A stretch of DNA of 64,000 nucleotides from an uncultured Flavobacteriaceae bacterium (lineage in GTDB: Bacteria > Bacteroidota > Bacteroidia > Flavobacteriales > Flavobacteriaceae), in assembly GCA_947502975.1 (NCBI GenBank), contig CANNBV010000001.1, forward strand, positions 1,110,377 to 1,174,376, read 5' to 3'. Shown here piece after piece: positions 26,637 to 36,254 of this stretch (its first letter is position 1; each line of letters starts with the position of its first letter). Below the pieces are notes generated by a model. The model was not told the DNA's origin. It did no database searches and was given only the letters and a program-made list of their open reading frames with translations. The translations under genes were made by a program, and so were the position numbers.

Positions 26637-27179
26637 ATGAAAAAGTTCTTATTATTAGTTCTAGGTTTAAGCCTTATCATATCATGTAGCAATGATGACG
26701 ATGGTGTAACTGAACCACCATTACTAACTTTTGATTACAATGAAAACTTAAGTGGTGACTTATCAAGTATAAATACTACGCCTACGGCTCTTGTTTTTGT
26801 TGGCGGACAAAACACAATTACTGCTACCCAATCATCAAGTGATGTAGATTATTTTACATTTACTGTGCCTGCAGGCTATCAATTATCTCAGATTGTTGTA
26901 GATGACTATCAATCTAGTGATGATGCTGGATTTATTGGTATTGTTAATGGAAATACCTTTACAACTGATGCTATGAATACCAATGCCAGTGATTTGTTGG
27001 GTGGTTTAGTTTATGGTGTTGCCAATAGAGGTAATGATATTTTGTCTGATATGGGAGCTTTACCTGGTGCTCAAGGTTTTACTGGAGCACTTCCTTCAGG
27101 AAATTACAGTATCTGGTTAAATCAAACAGGCGCTACATCTGAAACTGCGCTTAATTTTGTAATCACAAAAGCTAATTAA
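26637..27179 (+). CDS. hypothetical secreted lipoprotein
   Basis: Unrecognised protein of 180 residues. I start it at 26637 because MKKFLLLVLGLSLIISCSND is a textbook lipoprotein signal (lipobox IISC) followed by an Asp-rich spacer of the kind seen in surface-exposed Bacteroidota lipoproteins; the upstream ATG at 26577 adds 20 non-signal residues. The mature part is a beta-sandwich-like domain (DVDYFTFTVPAGYQLSQIVV; SGNYSIWLNQTG) that resembles pre-peptidase C-terminal domains. Function unknown. Confidence 0.75.
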   Translation: MKKFLLLVLGLSLIISCSNDDDGVTEPPLLTFDYNENLSGDLSSINTTPTALVFVGGQNTITATQSSSDVDYFTFTVPAGYQLSQIVVDDYQSSDDAGFIGIVNGNTFTTDAMNTNASDLLGGLVYGVANRGNDILSDMGALPGAQGFTGALPSGNYSIWLNQTGATSETALNFVITKAN

Positions 27180-27189
27180 TAGAAAGGTT

Positions 27190-27942
27190 TTACTGAAACG
27201 TAAAGTTTATAAATAAGCCTCTGGTTTGCATTTTAGTAATATTACTTGTCCAGGGGCTATTAGGATCATTATCTCTAACTAATTCATCTCCGATACCAAA
27301 CAATCCTCTGATAGATGGTGTGAATTTAAAGTTATAGAGGTAAAAATCGATACCAAATCCTAATTCATAAAATAGGGGACTAGCTTTTGTTCTAAATTGC
27401 CCTTTACTGTTGTCGTCAGGATTATTTTCATTACTAGATAAATTTAGTGCTGTAGAAAAACCACCAACAATAAATGGCTTAAAATTATTAATGCGTTTTG
27501 TAGAAACTTTCAATAATATGGGTAAGTGTATGTAGGTTGACTTTACTTCACGAGATAAGTCTGATTCTTTAAAATCAACACCTTGAAAATACGTTTCACT
27601 ATAAAATAAGTTTCTTGTGGTGATAAATAAGCCTGGTTCAAATCGTAAATCTAAGAAGCTATTAACTCTCATGTTACCAATTAAACCAACACTAAATCCA
27701 GGGCTTCTTTGAACATATATATCTCTTAAATCTTCTTCGTAATCAAAATTAAAATCATAGGAGTTAATCCCTAAGAAATAGCCCCAACGTAAAAACTTAA
27801 AATCTGTCGTACCACGCCCCTGATTGGCGTCATAAGTAATTTTTTCCTTTTTAAACAACTGTGCTTGAGTTGTTTGAAAGGTGAATAAAAATATAAAACC
27901 AATTAAAAAATATTTCATCTGCACAAACTTATTGTTTTTCAT
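27190..27942 (-). CDS. porT: PorT-like outer-membrane protein of type IX secretion
   Basis: Beta-barrel protein of the PorT family (SprT in Flavobacterium), required for type IX secretion in the species tested. 250 residues, or 242 if the ATG at 27918 (MKYFLIGFIFLFTFQTTQAQ, a clean signal peptide) is used. The mature protein alternates hydrophobic strands (WGYFLGINSYDFNF, FSVGLIGNMRVN, YELGFGIDFYLYNFKFTPSIRG) and ends in aromatic FINFTFQ. Its place directly downstream of ubiE on the same strand is the arrangement known for this gene in Flavobacteriia, which supports the call. Confidence 0.85.
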   Translation of the reverse strand: MKNNKFVQMKYFLIGFIFLFTFQTTQAQLFKKEKITYDANQGRGTTDFKFLRWGYFLGINSYDFNFDYEEDLRDIYVQRSPGFSVGLIGNMRVNSFLDLRFEPGLFITTRNLFYSETYFQGVDFKESDLSREVKSTYIHLPILLKVSTKRINNFKPFIVGGFSTALNLSSNENNPDDNSKGQFRTKASPLFYELGFGIDFYLYNFKFTPSIRGLFGIGDELVRDNDPNSPWTSNITKMQTRGLFINFTFQ

Positions 27943-28014
27943 AGGTCATATGTAATTCGCCATTTGAATATATACGTAAATGTGATAACGTTATTGTTAT
28001 GGCTCATTTCATAA

Positions 28015-28740
28015 CTACTTGGACGATTTATAAATTGTTGCCACCCCAAATGTTTGAGGAAAATCTTCAACATTAATAAACCCAATTTCACGTAAAATAT
28101 TGTTTAGTGCTTCACCATAAGGAAAAATAGAAGCCGATTCGCATAAATACTTATAGGCACTTCTATCTTTCGAAAATGCACGACCTATTAACGGTAATAT
28201 ATTTTTCGTATAAAAATTATAACCTTGTTTGTAGGGCGTCTTTGTAGGTACAGAAGTTTCTAAAATCACAAAAATACCACCAGGTTTTAAAACACGTAAT
28301 ATGTCTTTCAAACCACGCTTAAGGTTTTCAAAGTTTCTAACCCCAAAGGCAACAGTAATAGCATCAAAAGTATTGTCTTCAAACGGCATATTTTCAGAAT
28401 CACCTAAAACCATTTCAATTTTAGAAGACAAGCCTTTTTTATCAATCTTTTCCTTGCCAATTTCTAGCATACCGCTACTAATATCAAGACCAATGATTTT
28501 TTCAGCATTCGTATTGGCCATAGCAATAGCCAAATCTCCTGTTCCTGTAGCTATATCAAGAACAGCTTTTGGTTGTTGTTCCTTAACCAGTTTAACTACT
28601 TTTTTACGCCACTTTACATCTATCCCAAAAGAAATTACACGGTTTAAACCGTCATAATCACCAGAAATAGTATCAAACATTTTAGTTACCTGTTCTTTTT
28701 TACTCAGGTCGCTATCTTTATAAGGCTTAATTTTAGACAA
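28015..28740 (-). CDS. ubiE: demethylmenaquinone methyltransferase
   Basis: SAM-dependent C-methyltransferase (UbiE/MenG) that completes menaquinone, the respiratory quinone of Bacteroidota. 241 residues. Motifs: [20 protein letters not shown] at the N terminus, SAM motif [15 protein letters not shown], the signature [18 protein letters not shown], and [20 protein letters not shown], then KPGG. Co-directional with porT, 72 bases apart. Confidence 0.96.
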   Translation of the reverse strand: MSKIKPYKDSDLSKKEQVTKMFDTISGDYDGLNRVISFGIDVKWRKKVVKLVKEQQPKAVLDIATGTGDLAIAMANTNAEKIIGLDISSGMLEIGKEKIDKKGLSSKIEMVLGDSENMPFEDNTFDAITVAFGVRNFENLKRGLKDILRVLKPGGIFVILETSVPTKTPYKQGYNFYTKNILPLIGRAFSKDRSAYKYLCESASIFPYGEALNNILREIGFINVEDFPQTFGVATIYKSSK

Positions 28741-28854
28741 ATCGCTATTTTTTTGGCAAACTTACATATTTATATTATTTCTACCTAAGAACAGTAATGT
28801 AACTGTAACCTAACCCTGTTTATAACATTTCATTTTATAGTATGTATTTTATAG

Positions 28855-28862
28855 TATCTTTG
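28855..28862 (+). promoter_or_regulatory. -7 element for trkA
   Basis: TATCTTTG, matching TAnnTTTG, 27 bases before the trkA start. The -33 region is T-rich (TTTTA) without an exact TTTG. Confidence 0.45.
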
Positions 28863-28889
28863 TATCACTTTTTATGATATACATATAGA

Positions 28890-30236
28890 ATGAAAATAAT
28901 AATTGCTGGAGCTGGTGAAGTTGGATTTCATTTAGCAAAATTATTGTCCTACGAGTCTCAGGAAATTACTTTAATAGATACAGACAAAGAAAGTTTAACC
29001 TACGCAGACACCCATTTAGACATAAAGGTAATTCGGGGTGATGCCACTTCTATTGCAATTTTAAGAGAGGCAAAAGTTGACCTATGCGATTTGCTAATAG
29101 CTGTTACTGCATCAGAAACTACAAATATTACAATTTGTGTTTTAGCAAAACAGTTAGGTGCAAAGCGTACCATAGCTAGAATATCAAATACCGAATTCAT
29201 TGCTAATAAAGAAGCAGTTGGATTTACCAGATTTGGCATAGATGAATTAATTTCTCCTGAAGCTTTAGCAGCTTCTGAAATAGAATTATCTCTTAGACAA
29301 TCATCTTTTAGTGATACTTATGAATTTGAGGAAGGCGCACTAACCATGGCAGGGCTAACGTTGTCTAAAGAAGCATCTTTCGTTGGAAAAAATGTAAAAG
29401 AGGCTGCAAAGATTTTCCCTGAAATTCATTTTATTCCTATCGCTATACAACGTCAAGGTACACAGTATACTTTGATTCCAAGGGGTGATACTATTTTTAA
29501 AGAAGGCGATAATGTTGTATTTATCACTTCAGAAGGTGGTGCTGAAGAATTGTGCAGATTAACTGGTAAAACTAATACCGAGATTAAAAGCGTAATGATT
29601 CTGGGCGGTACAGAAATAGGGTTTAAAGCAGCTAGGGATTTATGTAAAAAAGGATTTAACATTAAACTTTTAGAAGGCGATAAAGAACGTGCTTTCGATA
29701 TTGCTGATAAGCTTCCGAATGTTTTGGTGATTAAAAGTGACGGACGAAAAGTTGATGTTTTAGATGAAGAAAACATTAGTGAGATGGATGCCTTTATAGC
29801 CGTAGGGGATAACTCTGAAACAAATATCATGTCCTGTTTAGTAGCAAAGTCCAAAGGCGTTAAAAAATCTATCGCACTTGTTGAAAACATGGACTATTTT
29901 GAATTATCACATTCCATCGGAATAGACACATTGATTAATAAAAAACTCTTAGCCGCAAATAGTATTTTTAGATATATTAGAAAAGGAGAGGTCGTAGCGA
30001 TGACCAAATTGAGTAATATGAATGCGGAGTTATTGGAGTTTGAAGTAAAGGCAACGTCTGCCATTTGTAATAAACTCATTAAGAACGTAGATTTTCCACG
30101 TTCGGCAATTATCGGTGGTGTTATTAGGGGTAATATAGGTTATATAGCGCTAGGTGATTTTAAAATACAGGAAGGAGATAAGGTTGTAGTTTGTAGTTTA
30201 TTGCGTTCTATTAAAGGTGTTGAAAAATTGTTTTGA
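28890..30236 (+). CDS. trkA: Trk potassium uptake regulatory subunit TrkA
   Basis: Cytosolic NAD(H)- and nucleotide-binding regulator of the TrkH potassium channel. 448 residues in two RCK_N/RCK_C halves. The first Rossmann motif is GAGEVGFHLAKLL (residues 6-18) and the second GGTEIGFKAARDL (about 238-250). Each half is followed by a TrkA_C domain. The double arrangement is normal for TrkA. It is separated from trkH by one small gene whose start lies at the trkA stop codon. Confidence 0.96.
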   Translation: MKIIIAGAGEVGFHLAKLLSYESQEITLIDTDKESLTYADTHLDIKVIRGDATSIAILREAKVDLCDLLIAVTASETTNITICVLAKQLGAKRTIARISNTEFIANKEAVGFTRFGIDELISPEALAASEIELSLRQSSFSDTYEFEEGALTMAGLTLSKEASFVGKNVKEAAKIFPEIHFIPIAIQRQGTQYTLIPRGDTIFKEGDNVVFITSEGGAEELCRLTGKTNTEIKSVMILGGTEIGFKAARDLCKKGFNIKLLEGDKERAFDIADKLPNVLVIKSDGRKVDVLDEENISEMDAFIAVGDNSETNIMSCLVAKSKGVKKSIALVENMDYFELSHSIGIDTLINKKLLAANSIFRYIRKGEVVAMTKLSNMNAELLEFEVKATSAICNKLIKNVDFPRSAIIGGVIRGNIGYIALGDFKIQEGDKVVVCSLLRSIKGVEKLF

Positions 30237-30244
30237 CAATGTTT

Positions 30245-30784
30245 ATGAAAATATTATCAATAGTTATATTTTCTTTGGCATTCATTCATGCAAATGCTCA
30301 AATAACAGGAGCTTTTTATTTACAAGAAGTTGATGAAGGTTCAGCACTACCCGGAGTATCAATAATAATACCTGATTTTAATAAATTTGAATTGTCAGAT
30401 TTTGAAGGTAAATTTAAAATTAACACCGATTCATTAGAAAGTGCAAGTTCTTTAGTGTTGAAATATTTAAACTGTTCAATATTAATTGAGGATTTCCAAG
30501 TAGAAAAAAGTGAAGAAGTTATATTGGGAAACATTATTCTTCCAGAGTACAAATTGATTGAAGTAGAAAAATACTTAAAATTGAGTAAAAGAGAAAGAAA
30601 AAGTTACAGACCAATTTATCATTATGCTAATATCGTAGGATATGAATCGATATCCGAATTATATCATAATTGTTTGACTTTTGTAACAAATGAAGGTAAA
30701 GTAAAAAAGTTATATTTTGATTTTGATGGCCCTTGTAATAGCATTAAAATCAAATGGAAAGATATTCAGAAAATCATAGAATAA
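30245..30784 (+). CDS. hypothetical exported protein with CarboxypepD_reg-like domain
   Basis: Unrecognised protein of 179 residues between trkA and trkH. I take the ATG at 30245 (MKILSIVIFSLAFIHANAQ, a type I signal peptide); an ATG at 30239 adds two residues. The mature N-terminal part resembles the CarboxypepD_reg-like fold (GSALPGVSIIIPDFNKFELS, DFEGKFKIN, LVLKYLNC). A basic segment (KLSKRERKSYRPIYHY) and a C-terminal mixed domain follow. Spacing of 8 bases after trkA and 15 before trkH implies a common transcript, but a link to potassium uptake is not shown. Confidence 0.7.
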   Translation: MKILSIVIFSLAFIHANAQITGAFYLQEVDEGSALPGVSIIIPDFNKFELSDFEGKFKINTDSLESASSLVLKYLNCSILIEDFQVEKSEEVILGNIILPEYKLIEVEKYLKLSKRERKSYRPIYHYANIVGYESISELYHNCLTFVTNEGKVKKLYFDFDGPCNSIKIKWKDIQKIIE

Positions 30785-30799
30785 AGTTTAAAAAGCTTC

Positions 30800-32293
30800 A
30801 TGAAACTCAATTACAAAATCATTTTTCATTTTTTAGGGTTACTTATTCTGTTTAACGGTGGATTTATGCTACTGTCAGCATTAGTGAGTTATCTGTACAA
30901 AGATGGTGTAACTGGTAATTTATCTGTTGCTGCAATAATTACACTTGCTTTGGGTGGATTAGCAATGCTTTTTACTAGGAAGCATAAAAAAGAAATGAAC
31001 AAGCGCGAAGGTTATATTGTCGTCGCTTTTGGGTGGATTATTATGGCGCTTACTGGGTCTTTACCTTATGTTGTAACTGGTAGCATCCCAAATTTCACAA
31101 ATGCTTTTTTTGAAACCATGTCTGGTTACACTACCACTGGGGCATCTATTTTAAACGATATAGAAGCGATGCCAAAGGGCATTCTGTTTTGGCGAAGTTT
31201 AACCCATTGGATTGGTGGTATGGGAATCATAGTTTTAGCAATTGCCATTCTGCCATTGCTAGGAATTGGTGGTATGCAAATGTTTGCAGCTGAAGCACCA
31301 GGGCCAAGTGCCGATAAATTACACCCAAGAATTACAGATACAGCAAAAAGACTTTGGTTAATTTATTTTGGGTATACTGCTGCCGAAACGTTATTATTAA
31401 GCGTAGCTGGAATGTCATTTTTTGATGCTATAAATCATGCATTATGTACAGTATCAACAGGTGGTTTTTCAACTAAAAATGCTAGTGTAGCACATTGGAA
31501 TGGACAGCCAATAATTCAATATATTATAATTCTGTTCATGTTTTTAGCAGGCACAAACTTTGTACTAAGCTATTTTGCGTTTAAAGGCAAAGTACAAAAA
31601 GTACTGCACGACGAAGAGTTTAAACTCTATTTTAGATTTATTGCCATATTCACAATTATAGCTGCATTATTAATTTATTTTAGAGCAGACGTTTCTGTGT
31701 CCTCAATTGATCATCCTATGGTTTGGGGCGAAGGCGAAAGTGCTGTTAGGCATGCCTTATTTCAAGTATTGGCAATAGTTACTACAACAGGATTTGTAAC
31801 CGCAGATTACACACTTTGGACCCCATTTTTAGTTGTCTTCTTTTTTGGTTTAATGTTTTTAGGAGGCTCCGCTGGTAGTACCTCGGGTGGTGTAAAAGTA
31901 GTACGCCATTTATTACTCATTAAAAACGGGTTTCTAGAATTTAAACGTGCCTTGCATCCCAGTGCAATTTTACCTGTGCGCTACAATATGAAAGCCATTT
32001 CTGGAGACATTGTTTTCAATATATTAGGATTCTTTATTCTATATATGCTGTCGTTTATTATTGGAGCACTAGTGTTTTCTATGTTTCAGCTCGATTTTCA
32101 ATCTGCAATAGGTTTAGCAGCCTCCAGTTTAGGAAACGTAGGACCTGCTCTTGGTGATTTTGGTCCCGTAAATAATTATGCTGCATTGCCACCTCTAGCA
32201 CAATGGTGGGCCTCGTTTTTAATGCTTATTGGGCGTTTAGAATTATTCACAGTTTTAGTGTTATTTACACCATTTTTCTGGAGAAATAGATAG
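30800..32293 (+). CDS. trkH: Trk/Ktr potassium channel subunit TrkH
   Basis: Integral membrane subunit of the Trk potassium uptake system, 497 residues, about ten membrane segments arranged as four pseudo-repeats. The selectivity-filter segments are visible: TMSGYTTTGASI, CTVSTGGFSTKNA, ATTTGFVTADY and the fourth-repeat block SSLGNVGPALGD. The GGSAGSTSGGVKVVRHLL stretch is the flexible gate loop region. Works with TrkA, encoded just upstream in the same operon. Confidence 0.96.
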   Translation: MKLNYKIIFHFLGLLILFNGGFMLLSALVSYLYKDGVTGNLSVAAIITLALGGLAMLFTRKHKKEMNKREGYIVVAFGWIIMALTGSLPYVVTGSIPNFTNAFFETMSGYTTTGASILNDIEAMPKGILFWRSLTHWIGGMGIIVLAIAILPLLGIGGMQMFAAEAPGPSADKLHPRITDTAKRLWLIYFGYTAAETLLLSVAGMSFFDAINHALCTVSTGGFSTKNASVAHWNGQPIIQYIIILFMFLAGTNFVLSYFAFKGKVQKVLHDEEFKLYFRFIAIFTIIAALLIYFRADVSVSSIDHPMVWGEGESAVRHALFQVLAIVTTTGFVTADYTLWTPFLVVFFFGLMFLGGSAGSTSGGVKVVRHLLLIKNGFLEFKRALHPSAILPVRYNMKAISGDIVFNILGFFILYMLSFIIGALVFSMFQLDFQSAIGLAASSLGNVGPALGDFGPVNNYAALPPLAQWWASFLMLIGRLELFTVLVLFTPFFWRNR

Positions 32294-32304
32294 ATTTTAT
32301 TTTT

Positions 32305-32390
32305 GGGCATTACCCACAAGGGGTCGGGCTATCCGCTATATCTTTTTTGCAGAAAAAGCAAAAAAGGATGCCGCTTCTATCCCTAATGCG
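32305..32390 (+). repeat. dispersed repeat family R, copy 2 (short)
   Basis: 86 bases directly after trkH. The same ends as copy 1, but the outer pair is changed on both sides together: GCATTA on the left and TAATGC on the right, where copy 1 has GCGTTA and TAACGC. The centre is only a TTTTTTGC-AGAAA-AGCAAAAAA hairpin. The rest of this gap has no gene. Confidence 0.75.
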
Positions 32391-32471
32391 GTTGAGGTAA
32401 TTCCTGTCATGTTTGTAACAAAAATTTAATTTGCTCGTCATAGTAATATAACCAATTAAAAATCATCAATC

Positions 32472-32723
32472 ATGGAATTAGTATTAAACTCAAGTAAATT
32501 AGAAACAATCCCCGAACATAAAGAAGACCTTTCACAGTCTTTAGGATTCTTAAATTCTCAATATAAAGCTGTTGTAAAGGAAAGCTTAAACGACACTTCA
32601 ACCAAATCAATTTTTGGATTAAGACGTCACATTAAAAACAGCAGACATTATTTAACTTCAAGCGCAGAAGTGGTACTAAAGGTGTCAGCGTTTTTTGGTG
32701 TAATACTATTAATTTTTAATTAA
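32472..32723 (+). CDS. hypothetical small membrane protein
   Basis: Unrecognised protein of 83 residues: a polar, helical N-terminal part (about 1-60, with HKEDLSQSLGFLNSQYKAVV) and one C-terminal membrane segment (AEVVLKVSAFFGVILLIF). No signal peptide, so probably a tail-anchored cytosolic-facing protein. First of three short genes on the same strand with small gaps; the next encodes a DoxX-like membrane protein, so they may form an operon. Confidence 0.65.
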   Translation: MELVLNSSKLETIPEHKEDLSQSLGFLNSQYKAVVKESLNDTSTKSIFGLRRHIKNSRHYLTSSAEVVLKVSAFFGVILLIFN

Positions 32724-32738
32724 TTCTAGATACACGAC

Positions 32739-33353
32739 ATGCTACAGCGTTTAAGACAGAAAATTTGGTTGCAAATTTTTATTGTCTATACCAGGTATTT
32801 AATAGGTAGCGCTTTTGTTTTTGCTAGTATTGTTAAAATTAGAGGAGCAAGATTCACTGCTGAGAGCGGAGTATCACACCCAATAGATAGTTCGTGGCAT
32901 TTATTTGAAACGCTATACCAATCCGGTTTGTATTGGAAATTTCTAGGAGTAGCTCAATTAATCTCAGGATTTTTATTAATGACTCAGCGTTTTGCAAAAT
33001 TAGGTGCGCTTCTAAACCTTCCAATTATAACCAACGTATTTGTTATAACCATATCATACTACTTCGCGCTAACACCTGTTATCACTGGTTTAATGTTATT
33101 AGCTAATATGATGTTATTAGTTTGGGATTGGAATGCACTTAAAGTAATCATTAACCAAACCCCAATTTTTGATAAAAAGCCAAGACTTGAAAGTGATATT
33201 ACATGGCAAATTCTCGGTCTTTGCTTGTTTTTTATTATTGTAATTTCAAATCTATTATCTAGTGCTAAAAGTCTTTTAATTACTTTTCTAATAGTATTTA
33301 TTACTGCATTGATAGGTTTAATTATTGGCTTTAAAAGAAGAACATCATATTAA
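32739..33353 (+). CDS. DoxX-like membrane protein
   Basis: Integral membrane protein of 204 residues with about six hydrophobic segments. The first half fits the DoxX-like pattern (YTRYLIGSAFVFASIVKIRG, then LYWKFLGVAQLISGFLLMT and a following helix pair). DoxX proteins are small four-helix proteins linked to redox or sulfur metabolism in some species, but the function of this one is not known. It follows the 83-residue gene by 15 bases. Confidence 0.65.
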   Translation: MLQRLRQKIWLQIFIVYTRYLIGSAFVFASIVKIRGARFTAESGVSHPIDSSWHLFETLYQSGLYWKFLGVAQLISGFLLMTQRFAKLGALLNLPIITNVFVITISYYFALTPVITGLMLLANMMLLVWDWNALKVIINQTPIFDKKPRLESDITWQILGLCLFFIIVISNLLSSAKSLLITFLIVFITALIGLIIGFKRRTSY

Positions 33354-33409
33354 TAGTTGTAACATTATTCATTGATTAGCTACTTATATGATATAAAAAT
33401 CCAATAATA

Positions 33410-33667
33410 ATGGGAGGCGAGGGCTCAATGATGACTGCGAATCAGTCATTAAAAAATAATAGGAATCTGTTAAAACGAAAAGAACGAAACGCTTTAGAAG
33501 GAAGTTATGCCAATATACAATTAAAAGAATTTCCAAAAGCTACAAAAGCACAACTTCAAGAAATAAAAGAAAGGGTACAAATAGAGAACAAACAAGCTCG
33601 TATAAAACAACTTATCCTTTTAGCACTATTTATTATAACTATTTCCTTGTTTTTTGTGTTTATGTAA
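33410..33667 (+). CDS. hypothetical small tail-anchored protein
   Basis: Unrecognised protein of 85 residues: a strongly basic, helical cytosolic part (NRNLLKRKERNALEGSY; AQLQEIKERVQIENKQARIK) and one C-terminal membrane helix (LILLALFIITISLFFVF). ATG codons at 33410, 33428 and 33431 are possible starts; I keep the first. Last gene before a bidirectional terminator, convergent with the aminotransferase gene. Confidence 0.6.
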   Translation: MGGEGSMMTANQSLKNNRNLLKRKERNALEGSYANIQLKEFPKATKAQLQEIKERVQIENKQARIKQLILLALFIITISLFFVFM

Positions 33668-33745
33668 AATACTCTATTATGCCATTCGTTGAATCATTTT
33701 TTTAGTAACTACTATAATATGTATTTAGATTATTATTTCATCATA

Positions 33746-33773
33746 AAAAAAGCCGCTTAATAGCGGCTTTTTT
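33746..33773. terminator. bidirectional intrinsic terminator
   Basis: Stem AAAAAAGCCGCT with AGCGGCTTTTTT-type arms (33746-33757 with 33762-33773), loop TAAT, T-rich on both strands. It lies between two convergent genes and can serve both. Confidence 0.85.
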
Positions 33774-33793
33774 ATATTTATAATAGACGGTTA

Positions 33794-34978
33794 TTAGCTA
33801 ACCGCTGCTTTAATACGTTTTATAGCCTCAATAATCTGCTCTTGAGAAGCGGCATAAGAAATTCTAATACAATTAGGATTACCAAAGGCATCACCAGTTA
33901 CAGTAGCCACTAAAGCTTCCTCTAACAAAAACAAAGAAAAATCGGTTGCATTATTTATTTTGTGTCCTTTTAAGGTTTTACCAAAGAAATGAGTTACATC
34001 AGGAAACACATAAAATGCACCATCAGGTGTGTTAGATTTAAAACCTTCAATATCACCCAACAAATCTAAAATTAAATCACGACGCACCTTGAATTCGTCT
34101 ATCATGTATTTTACACATGAAGGATCTTCGTTTAAAGCGGTAATTACAGAGCGTTGTGCAATACAATTTGCACCACTTGTCATTTGGCCTTGTAATTTAT
34201 TACATGCTCTAGCAATTTTTTCTGGAGCACCGATAAATCCAATACGCCATCCCGTCATTGCAAAGGCTTTTGATACACCATTTACAGTGATGGTTCTATC
34301 GTACATTTCACTAAATTCAGCGATACTTGTGTAGCTTTGTCCATAGTTAATATGTTCGTAAATTTCATCAGAAACCACATATATATTTGGATGCTTTACT
34401 AAAACATCCACTAGTGCTTGCAACTCAACTTTACTATATACAGAACCACTTGGATTACAAGGTGAACTAAACCACATCATTTTGGTCTTTGGCGTAATGG
34501 CAGCTTCCAATTGATCAGCAGTCATTTTAAAATCAGTATCTATAGACGTTTTTACCTCTACAGGAACACCATCGTAAAGTTTTACAATATCCGAATAGCT
34601 AACCCAATACGGACAAGGTAAAATTACTTCATCACCTTCATTCAGCATAACACCAGCAACATTTGCTAAACATTGTTTGGCACCTGTAGAAACTACAATT
34701 TGCGAAGGTGTATATGTTAAATTATTATCGCGTTTAAACTTTTTAATTACCGCTTCTTTTAACTCGCCATAGCCATCAACTGGTGTATAGGTGTTATAGC
34801 CATCTTTTATAGCTTGTATAGCAGCTTCTCTAATAAAATCAGGAACCTTAAAGTCTGGTTCCCCTAGACTTAAGCCTATAATGTCTTTACCTTCACCTCT
34901 AAGTTCTCTTGCTTTTGCTGCCATAGCTAATGTGGCAGATGTAGACATGTTTAAAATCCTTTCTGATAATACTTGCAT
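33794..34978 (-). CDS. PLP-dependent aminotransferase, aspartate aminotransferase type
   Basis: Class I/II aminotransferase of subgroup I-beta/gamma, 394 residues, most like bacterial aspartate aminotransferases of the AspB/AspC type. Internal Schiff-base Lys237 in NGVSKAFAMTGWRIGF; the PLP-contacting residues in SSPCNPSG, VVSDEIYEHI and STGAKQCLANV are present, and the C-terminal Arg block reads NCIRISYAAS. Substrate preference (aspartate, or prephenate as well) cannot be told. The gene lies 35 bases downstream of the desaturase gene on the same strand. Confidence 0.93.
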   Translation of the reverse strand: MQVLSERILNMSTSATLAMAAKARELRGEGKDIIGLSLGEPDFKVPDFIREAAIQAIKDGYNTYTPVDGYGELKEAVIKKFKRDNNLTYTPSQIVVSTGAKQCLANVAGVMLNEGDEVILPCPYWVSYSDIVKLYDGVPVEVKTSIDTDFKMTADQLEAAITPKTKMMWFSSPCNPSGSVYSKVELQALVDVLVKHPNIYVVSDEIYEHINYGQSYTSIAEFSEMYDRTITVNGVSKAFAMTGWRIGFIGAPEKIARACNKLQGQMTSGANCIAQRSVITALNEDPSCVKYMIDEFKVRRDLILDLLGDIEGFKSNTPDGAFYVFPDVTHFFGKTLKGHKINNATDFSLFLLEEALVATVTGDAFGNPNCIRISYAASQEQIIEAIKRIKAAVS

Positions 34979-35013
34979 TTTGGGTTTGATTTGTTTTTGG
35001 TCAGTAATTATTG

Positions 35014-36111
35014 TTAAGCTAAGCTAGGTTTTTGACCTAATGCTTTCAATTGATTGTAGTGTTCAGCAACAGCTTGCCAGAATGTATTGTATTCATTATA
35101 CGGTAAACTAAATTCTTGGGCAGTTTCTCTCACTATTTTAGCTAATTTACTATAGTGAATATGACTGATGTGTGAGAATAAATGGTGCTCTACCTGCCTA
35201 TTTAAACCACCAGTATAAAATTCTACAAACCAACTTTTCGGTGAAAAGTTTGAGGTTGTAAATAATTGATGAATAGCCCAAGTGTTTTTCATATTACCCT
35301 GTTCGTCAGGAAGTGGCATTTCAGTATTTGGCATTACATGTGCCAATTGGAAAATTACACTTAGAATAATTCCAGCAGTGTAGTGCATAATTAAGAAACC
35401 AATTAGAACCTCCCACCATTTAAAACCCAAGGCTAAGGGTAGCACAACCCAAATAGAATAATATACTATTTTGCCTATGATAAGTTTGGTCCATTGTGTT
35501 GCTGGATTAGGCATCTTACCATAAGCCAGTTTTCTTTTTAGGTATCTATACGTTTGTGTGAAATCGGTTGTAATTGCCCAATTTGCTGTTAGTAATCCGT
35601 ATAAGAAGAAAGCATAAAACCTTTGGTATTTATGGAAACTGTACCATTTTGCATGTTTTGAGAATCTAATAACTCTACCGGCATCAATATCTTCATCATG
35701 TCCTTGAATATTAGTATAAGTATGGTGTAAAACATTATGTTGTACTTTCCAGTTATAATCGTTTCCAGCAAGAATATAAATACTGCTACCCATAAGTTTG
35801 TTGACCCATTTTTTACTTGAAAATGACCCATGATTTGCATCATGCATCACATTCATACCTACACCAGCCATACCTACACCAACTATTACCATACCTAGTA
35901 TTTGAGCCCAGCCCGGTAAGCTGTCTATGGTGAATATCAACACAACAGGAACTATTAATAATGAAAACATCACAATGGCTTTGGTGTACAATTTCCAGTT
36001 GCCAGTACGTTTAAGATTGTTCTCTTTAAAATAGTCGTTTACACGTTTATTTAGGGTCTTAAAAAATTTCGCAGGATCTTTTCTTGAAAATGAAAGTGCT
36101 TGCTTATTCAT
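35014..36111 (-). CDS. membrane fatty acid desaturase
   Basis: Di-iron front-end type acyl desaturase, 365 residues, four membrane segments. Three histidine boxes are complete: HDANHG, HNVLHHTYTN, and QVEHHLFSHISHIHY. The QxxHH form of the third box is typical of front-end (cytochrome b5-dependent type) desaturases, though no b5 domain is fused. It introduces a double bond into membrane acyl chains and so adjusts fluidity. A strong promoter lies upstream at 36165-36193. Confidence 0.95.
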   Translation of the reverse strand: MNKQALSFSRKDPAKFFKTLNKRVNDYFKENNLKRTGNWKLYTKAIVMFSLLIVPVVLIFTIDSLPGWAQILGMVIVGVGMAGVGMNVMHDANHGSFSSKKWVNKLMGSSIYILAGNDYNWKVQHNVLHHTYTNIQGHDEDIDAGRVIRFSKHAKWYSFHKYQRFYAFFLYGLLTANWAITTDFTQTYRYLKRKLAYGKMPNPATQWTKLIIGKIVYYSIWVVLPLALGFKWWEVLIGFLIMHYTAGIILSVIFQLAHVMPNTEMPLPDEQGNMKNTWAIHQLFTTSNFSPKSWFVEFYTGGLNRQVEHHLFSHISHIHYSKLAKIVRETAQEFSLPYNEYNTFWQAVAEHYNQLKALGQKPSLA

Positions 36112-36164
36112 AAATTATTAGTTTAATCAGTTCGTATAGAAATATATCATTAATATACGTTTTG

Positions 36165-36193
36165 CAAAGATATATATTAATCAACGCAACAAA
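36165..36193 (-). promoter_or_regulatory. sigma-A promoter for the desaturase gene
   Basis: On the minus strand TTTG (36190-36193), a 17-base spacer and TATCTTTG (36165-36172); both boxes match the Bacteroidota consensus. The start codon is 54 bases downstream. Confidence 0.7.
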
Positions 36194-36254
36194 GAACGTT
36201 TTAATGTAAAAAAATATATGTGAAACCTATATTTTTGTTCAAAATTTAACACAC

